A stretch of 64,000 nucleotides of DNA from Notospermus geniculatus (taxonomy: Eukaryota > Nemertea > Pilidiophora > Heteronemertea > Lineidae), in the NCBI GenBank assembly GCA_002633025.1, contig NMRB01000078.1, forward strand, positions 436,118 through 500,117. Direction: 5' to 3'. Position 1 is the stretch's first letter. Each line of letters opens with the position of its first letter. The notes below the pieces were generated by a model, which searched no databases, was not told the DNA's origin, and saw nothing but the letters and a program-made list of their open reading frames with translations. Below, one piece after another: positions 53,601-63,933 of the stretch. The position numbers and the translations under genes were made by a program.

Positions 53601-56536
53601 TTCTAGAGACTACCTCTTGAAATCGTCGACGTTACTCCTGATGACAGGAGCATCAAGACTACCAACCACTTGTTCTGGGCTTTTAGCCCCTGCCGGGTAG
53701 GTCGCCCCATTTGCCAAGCCTGTCATCGTGCAGTCTGTGTGTTTTGGACCATTATCTGAAGTTAAAGCGTAGAAAATCTGTCTGGACCGTTTATCGACGA
53801 GACGGGACAAACGGATGAGAACCGATGAGCGTCGCAAACAATATCAAAACAGAAGCTTCTAGTTCCACTGACCGAAGTTCCTGTCCATTGTGTCCAGACA
53901 CCAGTTCTTGAAATCAGCTGTAGATTTGGCACCACCGTCAGAAGCATAGTACGGCTGCTTGTCGTCTGGTCCTCTCATATGTATCCCGACACCTTTGGCC
54001 AGAAGGACGAGTCCAAGATCGCGTTGAATCGACTGGTGAGAGACAAAGGAGAAAGGTTTATGCGATAGGGTGTCTTCGAAAGTGTCCATGAAGAAACGGA
54101 TGATCTGGTTGTAAAGGTTGCCAAGGATGGCAGATCCCACAAGCGGCCTTTTCACCCTCATCAATACGCCCATTTCAAGCTGAGGAGCGAGCGAGCGGCC
54201 AATGCAGTGGCTGCGCACGGAGACGAAGAGGATAGCGGCAGACAACTTACTGCAAAGATGGCGGGGCAATGCCACACCGCCTGCTTGGCTATGTCCATGA
54301 CATCCTTCACCTTGCTGTCCTGCCTGTAAATGATGACAGCGCCGGCCCCGGCTCGGGCGTAGAGGTCATGCTCTTTACCACTGGCAGCTTCAGCCTTCGT
54401 CTTAAACCCACTGTCTAAAAGCAACTGAAGACAACGCGAAATACCAAATGGTAAATTGCATTGTGATGTCATCCGGACAAGAAATAAAAATCACTATGAT
54501 GTGCCATGTAGGTTACAGCATGTATTTTGATACCATAGACCACGAAAAGTAAGGGAAGTCGGTTCCTTTGGAGAAGTCGTCTATTCGCACATCGGATCCT
54601 TTTACCTGGAGGTGGTTCATATCGGCTACCTTTGTCTCGACTTGAAGCAAACCATACCATCATCGCTGCAGTTAGGCCTACCAACTCGCCACACTTCAAA
54701 TCAAACTCACCCTGTGGCCCGCTTTCGAGTGATCGAGTTTGCTGAACACCTTATCAAGGCATTGAAGGAAGACCGGATGCGCGCGGAAGTATTTTGATGT
54801 CGGGGATTTGAAATCTTTGATGTAGATGTAGGTGCCAAGTTTCTTGTTTTTGTCAATGGTGGCGCTGTCAAACAGCTTGGAGCCTGAAGACCCAGAAAAG
54901 GTGACTCAAAAAAGCAGTTGTGGTGTACTGCGATTGAAAGATGAGAAGTGTTGGAATACCTATGGATGTCGTAAAAAGCTCATGGATGAGGGCTCATGGA
55001 TCGGCGATTAGACAAGTCTGGTACAATGGTGAACTAAAGATAGAGACACATAAATACACGTACAGCATGTCAGGCACCCTCCCATAGCAGGGACTTTTAT
55101 ACCTCGCTCCTTTTCATCCACTCTGTGCGAGAGTAGAAGAGCGCGACCAGGCCCTGTGGGAGGATGGTCAGGACGACCATTGCATTGGGTCCCTTGCAGC
55201 TACATTAACTATGGTAGGGCTTAACCCGCCGACCATGGAGGATTTCCTTTATGGCCTAGTGGTGGCGCGTTGGCCTCGGCGCTAGAAGTTAAGCAACGTT
55301 GAGCGCGATCACTACGTTGATGGGTGACCGGCGCGCGTGTAAAATACATCTATCGACCTTCCCAGTCTGGTGTATTTCAAACTTCTTTCGGGTAGTACGG
55401 CAAGTGCATCTGGTCAACTGCAAAAGGCTTCCCAATTCCTTCAGTTTCTTGTATTTGTTCCTCCTTCTAGGCACACCTTACCCGTGTTTTTGGGGTCGGC
55501 AAGATTTGCTCCGTTTAATTTACTCTCGTCAACCTCTTGGTAAGAAAATCGTTTATCGAATGACACCAATCCTGCGGCAAAACAAAAAGGACCGGGTTAT
55601 ATCGTGCCTTTATCATCTTTAAATCAAACATGCCACCCAGTTGGTCATTGTTCCATACCTCGGGAGGCCGATATTCTCAGACCTTATATCTCAACACAAA
55701 ACCCTGACGTCAAGGAAGACTACTCTAAGATCAACTGGACACTAGAAGATTAATTTGTTTACAGCAAGAGAAATAGGTCATATTAAGGCTGTCCAATAAT
55801 TTCAAGGTCCAGTGAAGACGACAACGCCATATCGTTCTTTGTGACGTGAAAGCTTCGAAATAACTTCCTTGTTCCACACGAAATATCGTCCATGTCAAAG
55901 GCTCCTACCACGAACTAGCACCAAATTAGAAATACTGCGATGTCAGTCAGAAAATAAAGTGGTCATTGAATTTGTGAACCAGTGCAGGGCAACCGAGGAC
56001 ACCATATAATTTTATCTACCGGGTATTACTTTTAGGACACCGATCAATGGATTCATGAGAATGATAGACTTTGCTGCCGTTAAGAGACCGCCCGTTAGCG
56101 GTCCCATAACGTCACAAAATTTGACGTCACTGACGTAAGCCATGGGTTCCACGTCATTATTGATGACGTCATGCCGTAAATTTATTCTCTGTGACGTCAA
56201 ATTTCATGACGTCCTAGGATCGTAACTTGTGGTGGCCTCTAACGGCAGTAAAGCAGAGCAGAGCGGAGTCGATCGGAAAGCACTCTGATGCCATCTGCTT
56301 TTGAGATGCGACGACATCGAATGCAACTTGGGTTCCTCGCCTTTCCACTCTGTACAGCCAGAGGTAGATTCCTCATGAATTAACAGCAGAAGATGTCACC
56401 GCCCACAGACAGAAGATAAGGTTTTTAATATTCTGGCCAGCTAGGCCTAAAGAGAAAGGATAAGTTCAAACCTACCTTTAGAAATCATCAAAGACGCAAG
56501 GAATAAGACCACGCCCAGTGATATTTTGATCAGCAT
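47680..56536 (-). CDS. Secreted multi-domain protein with Hedgehog/DD-peptidase-like repeats
   Basis: Seventeen exons: 56536-56476, 54883-54711, 54424-54251, 54179-53873, 53755-53614, 53418-53290, 53089-53010, 52712-52524, 52420-52248, 51669-51549, 51356-50997, 50411-50203, 49920-49812, 49515-49342, 48910-48720, 48311-48143, 47870-47680. Total 2952 nt, 983 aa, every phase matching. Signal peptide MLIKISLGVVLFLASLMIS. Repeat 1 is about 22-238, repeat 2 about 239-418, repeat 3 about 419-636; a more diverged part is 637-983. Each repeat starts with an R-x-x-P helix (YFRAHPVFLQCL, RVMSPRMYNALKAL, YVRLNPGIVKCF). Repeat 2 has LVVTKTWDEA, SLHKEGRQVEA and LTKYAICAGIDYV, which line up with LRVTEGWDED, SLHYEGRAVDI and LARLAVEAGFDWV of Sonic hedgehog. 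Of the Hedgehog zinc ligands the first His is kept and Asp is Glu. RRRRRS near 675-680 and KRGRRG near the end look like proprotein convertase sites. No Hint domain or membrane helix. Function unknown. The start of the last exon is the least certain border. Confidence 0.8.
49033..49152. repeat. Foldback element
   Basis: GGGCCGTATTCTAGAAGCTT is mirrored by GGCTTCTAGAATACGGGCC, with an inner pair around CCTTAACTCTAAGG. A partial relative lies at about 43068-43135. It is in an intron of the Hedgehog-fold-like gene. Confidence 0.88.
50478..50695. repeat. MITE, AGCCATCTTGCCAAAATTAG family, copy 2
   Basis: Ends AGATGAGTTTCACTAGCAGC and its imperfect reverse complement; the left arm is tandemly duplicated (AGCAGCCATCTTG at two places). 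Related to 37624-37747. Confidence 0.88.
51765..52220. repeat. Minisatellite, ACTACAGATACGGATGACGT unit
   Basis: About 18 copies of a ~24-bp unit (TACCACTACAGATACGGATG with variants, some 30 bp or more). It fills the intron between exons 52420-52248 and 51669-51549 of the Hedgehog-fold-like gene. The long plus-strand frames across it are a by-product of the repeat. Confidence 0.95.
55075..55168. repeat. Hairpin element, copy 2
   Basis: CACCCTCCCATAGCAGGGAC is mirrored by CCCTGTGGGAGGATG; related to 9026-9110. Confidence 0.8.
55219..55345 (+). repeat. SINE-like element with 5S-rRNA-like segment
   Basis: GAAGTTAAGCAACGTTGAGC followed by ACGTTGATGGGTGACCGG (about 55284-55331) resembles the internal promoter half of 5S rRNA. 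The 5' half of 5S is absent. It is preceded by GGATTTCCTTTATGGCCTAG, which has a partial match at 17771-17803. Best read as a 5S-derived SINE or 5S pseudogene, not a working gene. Confidence 0.5.
56068..56254. mobile_element. MITE carrying a cluster of TGACGTC motifs
   Basis: CTTTGCTGCCGTTAAGAGAC at the left is mirrored by GGCCTCTAACGGCAGTAAAG at the right. Inside are four GACGTC cores (the CREB/ATF half-palindrome), among them GATGACGTCATG and TGTGACGTCAAA. It lies in intron 1 of the Hedgehog-fold-like gene, about 300 bp from exon 1. Confidence 0.8.
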
Positions 56537-57404
56537 TGCTGTTGTCGTTATATAATCACGATATAAAGAAGAAATTGAACCATTCCCATCTAGCCGTCCC
56601 CTCTTTCTGCCTAGTTTCCTGTTTTCTCTCTGCCAGGCAGGTGGTCGGCTGACGAATCAAAATATCATTGGTGCTAAATGAAGCATGAAGGAATTGGGGC
56701 ATTGGCACTGACATATTTGACGGACCAGTAAACAAATCCAGTATAGAATAATCTTTTATTATGTATAAGTCATTCTCTTCAATGAAACCTATCATAAGTG
56801 TGTACGTCATTGATACATGGAAGCCAGTGGCGCGTCGAAACATAAATTTGGACATTTCAGAATACACAATAGATGTTTAATAATACATGTAGATCAGACT
56901 GAGATTAAATTAAAGCGCGCGGGGGGGGGGGGGGNNTTACTCTTTTAATGCTCTGGACAGCTCTGTGACAGCTCCATGACTGTGGTGCCAAAGATATCGC
57001 ATAATCAGAAGGAATATCAGACTGCTGTCTGCATCACATTCGTCATCTGGTTTAAATCTGCACACCATCATAACTAATACATGTACATGTATCGATGTAG
57101 ATTGGGAGCCAGTCTCATCCCAAAACCTTCCTCAAGAACTGAGCTTCGAGCGAATGACAATCTTGGATAGATCTACGGGCCCGAAAGTTGATAGCTCATC
57201 TTCTTCATCGTTTAGGCCCGCCCGCCCGCCATCTTGGTTTTGAAGGGATTTCTTGGAACTCGCGCTTGCGCACGTTAATCTTGTAGGCAAATGGGTATAA
57301 TCACATGTTTCGGTTTACCTACAGATTAAGTGCGCATGCGTGAAATCTCTGTAGAAAGCAAGATGGCGGGTGGCCGAAACGATGAAGATAAACACTTGGC
57401 AGAA
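56537..57404. other. Region between the Hedgehog-fold-like gene and LRR-TIR receptor B
   Basis: Both neighbours are on the minus strand, so this holds the promoter of the former and the 3' UTR of the latter. A poly-G tract with NN is at 56921-56937. A foldback fills 57197-57392: TCTTCATCGTTTAGGCC...CGCCATCTTG mirrored by CAAGATGGCG...CGAAACGATGAAGA. ATATAA-like words lie 20-40 bp upstream of the ATG at 56536. Confidence 0.6.
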
Positions 57405-59957
57405 CTAGAAGCAACATATGCCTTTCTGCTGCGTAAGCTTTAGTTTCAGCGCCTTCCAAAAGAGGTCACTTTTAGTCATTCTCCACGTGTAACACGCCCC
57501 GTACTCCAACAAGGGTTTCATATCGGACGGGAGATTCTCCTTTTTCAAGCCCAGCAGAACCAGTACGAATTTCTCCCGACATCGTTTCATGACTTCCTTG
57601 TTGTTGCAGACCGTTTCTCTGACTTCATCCCAAACGTGCTGTATAAAAAGGGGACCCACGATCAGGAGAATGAAACGGTTCTTCTTGTGAACGTCCAGTA
57701 TTTGTTGCCCCAAAGATTTATTGGCAATAGGCGCCATGAATGTCACGAAGATCGGCAAGTCGGCACAGAATTCAAGATGATCGTTGATGTTGTCACAGAC
57801 CCATTGGTCTTCAGGATTTTTGTCAAAATTGTTATCAGGATCGGCACCATCTGGGTCTCCGTCGTAATATCCCATGAATACGCCTTGACTCTGAACATGG
57901 TACTTTCGTCTGCTTGTCTTCAAACAGAACTGAATGTTTACCTTACAGACGACGATAACGACGATCGTCACCACTACAACAACAAACAGGAGCGACAGTA
58001 GCACTCCGAGAATGATGTAGCTTCGATTCTTGCACAGGAACCATTTTGGATGGTATTTCATGATTCGCTCACCGTTTAAGTCCTCGGGTCCCATGCACAG
58101 CGTTTGATTCAAATCGGGAACGTATAACTTTCGTCCAGCATCGGCCTTCAAACTGTCGTCGAAGTCAGCATTGTTTTTCAACCAGTAGTAGAGATCGGCC
58201 AATTCGCATGTGCAGTCGAACGGGTTGTCCCTTATCCACAGTCGCTCCAGCTTTCCATGTTCCAGACCAAGGGTAAGTTTGGAAATTGCATTGTCACTGA
58301 GGGTCAGGAGAGTGTTATCAGATATATCAAGCTGTCGCAGGTTCTGAGTGAACCAATAGGTTTTCAGATAACCAATGATGTTGGTCCTGAGGTCAAGAAA
58401 CTCTAAATTCGTCAGCCCCTCGAGCATGATTAAATACTTGTGGGACATGTGGTTATTTCTCAGGTGGAGGGTCCGCAAAGATGTTCTCTGGTCAATAAAA
58501 AGATGCGACAGCTCACCGGGATGGAACTTTCTTCTCCCGAAGGCTGTGTTCGTGAGAGAGAGATTTCGTAAATTTGTCAAACCTTGGAAGATTTGGAAGA
58601 AGTAATAATCTTCATGGCATTCAAACAATCGGTAATTGTCACTTAAATCAAGCTCCTCTAGTGTTGATATTGTCGAAAACCAAGTTAAGTTCATTGGAAA
58701 GTTAGGTGTGATGCTGTTTTCACCAAAAGCCCCCGACAGGTCCAGGATCTTCAGTGATGGCAGAGTAGGCCCCTCACTGTTCGAAAACATAACGGAATCT
58801 TGATAGATAACAATCTGATTGTTGGACAAATCTAACACCTTCAGCTTTGGTATCTTCTTGTTAAATATAAGGCCTTTGTGGATGTCATTTGAGGAAATGT
58901 TCAAGGTCTCCAGGGTAGAAATTGACGCCAATTTCTGAACGTACATCGGCCAGGTTTTGGAGGTCGGTCCAAAATTATTATTGGAAGCATCGACAGTACC
59001 AACTCGTTTGGTGGAATTTAGAGACGGAAAATACTTCATGTTTTCCTCAGAGAAATCGCAGTGCGATATGTCAAGGTATCCGACTTCTTTATCCTGAAGC
59101 GACTTGAAGAAGTTTGGAAGGGCCGAGGTCAAGTTCCACCTGGTACGACTCATATCCAGCCTGGGTAAGGAATCGAAACCGTCGAAAGCCTTTTGGTCTA
59201 CCATCCTCAGAAAATTTATTTCTAGACTTATGTTCATTTCACCCGGTCGACCAGCACATTCTAGATTACTGAAAGCAGACGCCTGCAAGGCCGTAATTCC
59301 AGTAGCGCTGAGGTCAAGGTCGCAGACGTATATTTTCCGTCCATTTCCGATTCTGGCGTTAGTAATTCCAGGGTTTCCACGTAATTTAAGAACTTTTAAG
59401 GAAGTGGTGTTGATGACGGGGAGAAAGTCGGTCAGTCCGTTGTTGGCGAAGTCTAAGTAGGTCAAATTCGGCAACGAAATGTTAATACCTTTCAAAGTAG
59501 TCAAATCATTGTTTCTCATGTCCAGGCGTACTAATTTAGTCAGATTTTCAAATATGTTTGGTTCCAGCTGCTTGATGTGGTTGTTGTTCATATCGAGCGA
59601 GCGGAGATTTCTCAGCCTCCCGAACGTACGCAAGCTCATGTTCGTGACTTCACACACTGAAATCGTCAGATGTTCTACTAACTCTGGGAAGTTGGTGGCA
59701 TCAAGAAAGTTCTGCGAGTCCTGCTTACAGTTAGATATTGTGATATTGGTTATCTTATTGGACAGGTGATTGATGAAATCTGGAATATCGCCGCCGAAAG
59801 CGCCCAAACATATCACACTATTGTCATCGTCATCGACATGGCATCCAGTCGGAGGTGAGAGCGTCGCGTTGGGCACTGGTAACCCGAGTGAGGCACCCTC
59901 TAGTGGTCGAATCCATAACGAGGCCAGGACAAAGAGAAGCTTCATTCCCAAGGCCAT
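57405..59957 (-). CDS. Toll-like LRR-TIR receptor B
   Basis: 850 aa in one coding exon; an acceptor (TTCCTGCTTTTCAG) lies just upstream of the ATG, as in receptor A. Signal peptide MALGMKLLFVLASLWI, many N-glycosylation sequons, leucine-rich repeats (SLDMNNNHIKQLE type), the C-terminal cap with CTC and two further cysteines, and a transmembrane helix (YIILGVLLSLLFVVVVVTIV). The TIR-like domain is colinear with receptor A: GVFMGYYDGD, DLPIFVTFMAPI, RFILLIVGPLFIQH, FW near the end, again without RDxxPG. The tail ends GICCF. A paralogue of receptor A by shared architecture, placed in the opposite orientation. Expected role as for receptor A. Confidence 0.93.
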   Translation of the reverse strand: MALGMKLLFVLASLWIRPLEGASLGLPVPNATLSPPTGCHVDDDDNSVICLGAFGGDIPDFINHLSNKITNITISNCKQDSQNFLDATNFPELVEHLTISVCEVTNMSLRTFGRLRNLRSLDMNNNHIKQLEPNIFENLTKLVRLDMRNNDLTTLKGINISLPNLTYLDFANNGLTDFLPVINTTSLKVLKLRGNPGITNARIGNGRKIYVCDLDLSATGITALQASAFSNLECAGRPGEMNISLEINFLRMVDQKAFDGFDSLPRLDMSRTRWNLTSALPNFFKSLQDKEVGYLDISHCDFSEENMKYFPSLNSTKRVGTVDASNNNFGPTSKTWPMYVQKLASISTLETLNISSNDIHKGLIFNKKIPKLKVLDLSNNQIVIYQDSVMFSNSEGPTLPSLKILDLSGAFGENSITPNFPMNLTWFSTISTLEELDLSDNYRLFECHEDYYFFQIFQGLTNLRNLSLTNTAFGRRKFHPGELSHLFIDQRTSLRTLHLRNNHMSHKYLIMLEGLTNLEFLDLRTNIIGYLKTYWFTQNLRQLDISDNTLLTLSDNAISKLTLGLEHGKLERLWIRDNPFDCTCELADLYYWLKNNADFDDSLKADAGRKLYVPDLNQTLCMGPEDLNGERIMKYHPKWFLCKNRSYIILGVLLSLLFVVVVVTIVVIVVCKVNIQFCLKTSRRKYHVQSQGVFMGYYDGDPDGADPDNNFDKNPEDQWVCDNINDHLEFCADLPIFVTFMAPIANKSLGQQILDVHKKNRFILLIVGPLFIQHVWDEVRETVCNNKEVMKRCREKFVLVLLGLKKENLPSDMKPLLEYGACYTWRMTKSDLFWKALKLKLTQQKGICCF

Positions 59958-60197
59958 GGTTTTAGGCTGAAAAGCAGGAAGCAGGATTAAGCTTACTCAA
60001 AAACACAGAGACACAAATGTTGTCTGGCAAAGATTGGAACCAAACTTCTCGCTCATACAGGTGTTCCTCTAGGTGAGAGATTTCTTGCACAAGTTGGCTC
60101 TTTGAATGGGCTGCTCACCAGCCGTAGTAAGCGATGGGCAGTCGTTGAGTCACTGCCGTCAGGAAACCAACAATTTTGAATTACCCATGAGGGCCGA

Positions 60198-60252
60198 GTC
60201 ACGTGAGAGACTCTCACGTGGAGGTCATCCACGTGAGAGTCTCTCACGTGAC
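60198..60252. promoter_or_regulatory. 55-bp palindrome with four CACGTG E-boxes
   Basis: A perfect inverted repeat with 25-bp arms starting GTCACGTGAGAGACTCTCAC and a 5-bp centre (GGTCA). Each arm is itself almost palindromic and holds two CACGTG cores, the site for Myc/USF/HIF-type bHLH factors. It lies about 240 bp upstream of the receptor B ATG. Regulatory use is inferred only; a foldback repeat is the alternative. Confidence 0.6.
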
Positions 60253-61086
60253 TTGAAAAAGGTGCTCCTCCTGGAAGCGCTTTCAGTCTTGGCGCTCGAT
60301 CTACCTACACCAGTGCTCTTTCTATGTTCGTCACACAACATTGCGGGACAACATTGCGGCAGTAGGCCTACTCATATATTATTACATATCAACATGCAAT
60401 ACCTGGTAACTCAGACCAGGAAGTTGATGACCCCATTCGATGTTTCACCAAAAATGAAAATAAAAGCCAAGGCAGACATAAAATACACCACAATGTTGTG
60501 TTTTACCTTTGAAATAGTGCATACCTACCAATGTTGGACATCAACAACTCATTTTTTTAGAAATATTGACGGAAAAACTGAAGTTATACGAGCGCCGATG
60601 TAAGCCCGTCTGTACTATCTGATTTACATGTGTATTTTGCACTTGACCTCCTTGTCAGAGATGGATGATAAATGTCTACGGGGTGATCCAATATTGTGTC
60701 CCACTTTGTTCTGAACAGAGAATTTGGAGTTCTGTCACTTCATTTTATTAGATCATCGGCACGACTTCTCAACTCAAACATCGAACGATCCTCTCTTCCA
60801 AAGGCCTCTTACACGTAGATAGATACAATGTACCGTGCTTTCGTTTCACGTGATTTAAAAATGTATGCAGTGGCCCTCCCTTAGCGGACACCTCTGCTGC
60901 GAGGACACTTCTCTGTTGAAGGCAATCTCCGCCGCAAATTGGCTGTCTACGCCAATCGCAAGTGACGCCCATTCTTGAACGTATGATGGCATGTTTGGAG
61001 TTCATGTCTTCGACGCCCCCCCCCNTAAATCATGGAACTTGCAATACATGTATTTGCAAAGCTGCATCTGCGATGAGGTTTCTATT

Positions 61087-61228
61087 AGGGGTAGCGAGCA
61101 TAAAGGGGTCGTAACCCTACGTCAGGCCTAAGCCAGGTGTAGTGCTGATCGAGGATAGGGCATCGACCAGCACTACGCCTGGCTTAGGCCTGACGTAGGG
61201 TTACGACCCCTTCATGCTCGCTACCCCT
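61087..61228. repeat. Perfect foldback, ~60-bp arms
   Basis: AGGGGTAGCGAGCATAAAGG is mirrored by CCTTCATGCTCGCTACCCCT with one mismatch; the arms meet near 61160. Confidence 0.93.
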
Positions 61229-61534
61229 GATGTGCGAAAATACGGTATATGACGTGCCAGAGGTTTCCATCAGTGGCCTATTTCCTGAAAACAGGAACAT
61301 CTGAAAGAGGAGTTTCATGTCACAGGATTGGACAGGATCTCATTTTATTAGTACATTTACAATTAAAAGTTCTTCTAATTAATACCGTGATCTGAATATC
61401 ATATCACTGCTCGGCCAATAACTATGGAAACAATAGCAAAACACAATGTTCTTTCCCTGTGGGCGTTTTTCTGTGAAAATTCATCCGGAACACCATTATT
61501 TAGTAAACAACTCTCAGTCATGTCAGTGGTATAA

Positions 61535-61693
61535 AGGCCTATAGGGGCCTACACACGATCCAATTTTTCATCCAATTATCTGAATATGCTCAATAAAGGC
61601 CTACATGCGGGTTTATGCATTAAAGCCACAATAGGCCCGGAATCTGAATTTCCCAAAAATTAGAAGAAAAATTGGATCGTGTGTATAGGCCTT
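61535..61693. repeat. Foldback element
   Basis: ACACACGATCCAATTTTTC is mirrored by AGAAAAATTGGATCGTGTGT; the ends carry AGGCCTATAG-type words. Confidence 0.85.
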
Positions 61694-61918
61694 AATCGGA
61701 AACATTCCTAGCTTGAATGCCCTTACCTAACCAGTCACTTGCCCGTAAAGCTTATACCCTACCAGTTATGTAATCATATAGGCCCTGTCCTTTTATTGCG
61801 ATAAAAGGCGACTGGTCGTCAAATCAGAAAAGGCATACCAAACCCTCTTACAGGGCCCAGTGTATGGGCTTGGATTTTTCGGACAGTTCTCCGACATCAC
61901 CCGCTCAGAGGAAGAAGC

Positions 61919-63933
61919 ATGAATCTCTTGATCTACTTGGCGGCCTTCCTGGGCTTCTTCTCGCTGAGTTTGGCAGGTAAGAGACCAACAGATATCAGTT
62001 TGTACAGTAGAAGTCCTTCTGGTTCCTTGTGACACTTTGGTCTAAGGATGACGTGTCCTTTATTTCGTCCACGACGGTAGGCCTAAACTTGGTATACTTT
62101 CTCACAAATTCACAGCCACTTCTTCAGTAATTCGTGCAAAGGTGACGCGGGGACAGAGCGCGGCATATGCGTTTCCGTTGAAATCGGCAGTTAACACCAA
62201 ATTACCGTTATTCGCAGCGAGTTTTGGGTGATATTTCCTTATCTGATGGGGTGAAGTAGGCCCGAAAGAAAGCAGTGTCTTTGTCTTTTACAAGCTTTCT
62301 GTAATTTCATGTTTCATATGACACAAAGTGAGTCATGTATGACATTTCTAAAATCACCCACGAGTGGCAGGTAATATTCATAGAAATATAAAATGCGTGA
62401 AATTACGGTTCATCCAGGCTGAATCACATTACATGTATTTGAAGATGGTCGCTAGAGGCGTATGAGGCGGAGTCGACCAATCCGAATCTCTTGGTAATAC
62501 ACGTTTTAGGGAGTAAGAAATATATAAGTGGAAAATAAGAAGTGGGCATGCAATTTAGGACTTTGGGGCGAATTTTCCAATTTCTCAAATTGGGGTAAAA
62601 TTTTTGCCATTTTGAGGAATATCGCCCGAAAATCGGACAAAATGTCATTTTAAGAAAATTTCTCAAAATGGGAAAAAATTCTATCCCAATTTGAGAAATT
62701 GGAAAATTCGCCCCAAAGTCCAAAATTTCCCACTTCTTATTTTTTATTTCTTACTCCTTATTTTCCGGTTTTATTTCTTACTCCCTTGTTAACTATACAT
62801 ACATGTATTGTGTAGTTAAGTAGGCCTAGTGGTTATTTTTCCCCTCTGGTATACCTTGGAGGAATTATACTGAATTAATAGGAATTATACAGGTACTGCC
62901 CGGTATACTCAGTATAATTCCTCCAAGGGTATACCATGTTGATCAAGGGGTTCACGACTTGCAGCTAAACCAATAGTCTACCTAAATAACTTGGCGAGAC
63001 CTTCCGTATTTCCTTAAAACGACGTGGCGAATGGTTGTTGGTCGTTTGAATGCTTGCCACGCTCTGTGCGCATGATATGACGTAATGTGCTGAAAAATGA
63101 GGGGAAAAAACTCGTTTTTTTCACCACCACTTTACGTACCCTGGAGAAACCAGCTCAGGGGCTTTCTGTGCGAAGTGCACTATAAACTACATGTACGCTA
63201 TAGGCCTATACCTCGCTGGACTTGTTGTAGGCCTACGAGGATGTCATTAAACCAGACAGTTTTTTGCCCAGGGTACGTTTCGTAGATACCATCAGATATC
63301 CTTTTGACCATGAAGAATTATGGCTCAGGTACTGCCTGATTTGGGTCCGAATCATGGTTGCACGCCGTAACCACCTCGGAGTTCTCTTTACCATACAAAC
63401 AAACGTCTGCTTTATTTATCCACTAGGCCTAGAACTTTGACCAACTGCACATACACTGTAGAAGGAGAACGGCCGGTCATTTTAAGTCAAATGCAATATT
63501 GAATTCCCAGGCCTTGGGCGATCATCACTGGCAAGAATATTCCACGGACCGCTGTCCAGCGCACTGGCGTCAACAGCCGGTTGTGCTCGGTGGCGGTCAC
63601 TTGCGATATCGCCTGGTGTGCTACTGGCTTCACGAAAGCGTTCTCCGTCGCCTTCCAGAGAAAGTGACCTTCCCGAGCGGTAATGACTATGACACTGTCG
63701 ACGAAGGTACCCTGGGGTCGACTCTCAAAAATCTCGTTGATCCGAAAAACACGGGAACTCCCTTGTTCAATGCTGCTAAAATCGACCCTTCCCTGGAATT
63801 CATGAAGAGGCTGAGTTTGAACATCTTCATCAAAGACTTCAAGTCGAAGTCGTCTAACTACTTCCGAGCTCATCCAACCTTCATTAAATGCCTACAGAAG
63901 GTGTTTTCAGATCTGGCCGGACAGAATTTCAAG
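61919..63933 (+). CDS. Paralogue of the Hedgehog-fold-like secreted protein, first two exons
   Basis: Exon 61919-61976 encodes a signal peptide (MNLLIYLAAFLGFFSLSLA, phase 1). Exon 63659-63933 (phase 1 to 0) encodes 91 residues, ending with NIFIKDFKSKSSNYFRAHP and TFIKCLQKVFSDL, close to YIYIKDFKSPTSKYFRAHP and VFLQCLDKVFSKL of exon 2 in the gene at 47680-56536. Exon phases are the same in both genes; this exon 2 is longer at its 5' side. The gene runs past base 64000. An extra exon between the two cannot be excluded. Confidence 0.82.
62509..62786. repeat. Long AT-rich foldback
   Basis: GGGAGTAAGAAATATATAAG...GACTTTGGGGCGAATTTTCC on the left is mirrored by GGAAAATTCGCCCCAAAGTC...TTTCTTACTCCC on the right. 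It lies in intron 1 of the paralogue. Confidence 0.88.
62848..62935. repeat. Foldback element
   Basis: GGTATACCTTGGAGGAATTA is mirrored by TAATTCCTCCAAGGGTATACC. The core GGAGGAATTATACTG also occurs near 33742. Confidence 0.88.
63513..63630. mobile_element. GGCGATATCGC-family MITE, copy 6 (truncated)
   Basis: Only one full end is present (GCGATATCGCCTGGTGTGCT, then ACTGGCTT). It ends 28 bp before exon 2 of the paralogue, so branch point or pyrimidine tract sequence may overlap the element. Confidence 0.85.

Larger units (their letters stand above)
59958..61918. promoter_or_regulatory. Divergent region between receptor B (-) and the Hedgehog-fold-like paralogue (+)
   Basis: About 2 kb between start codons that point apart, so it holds both promoters. 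Features: E-box palindrome 60198-60252, poly-C with N at 61025, foldback 61087-61228, foldback 61535-61693. I see no further gene. Confidence 0.6.
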
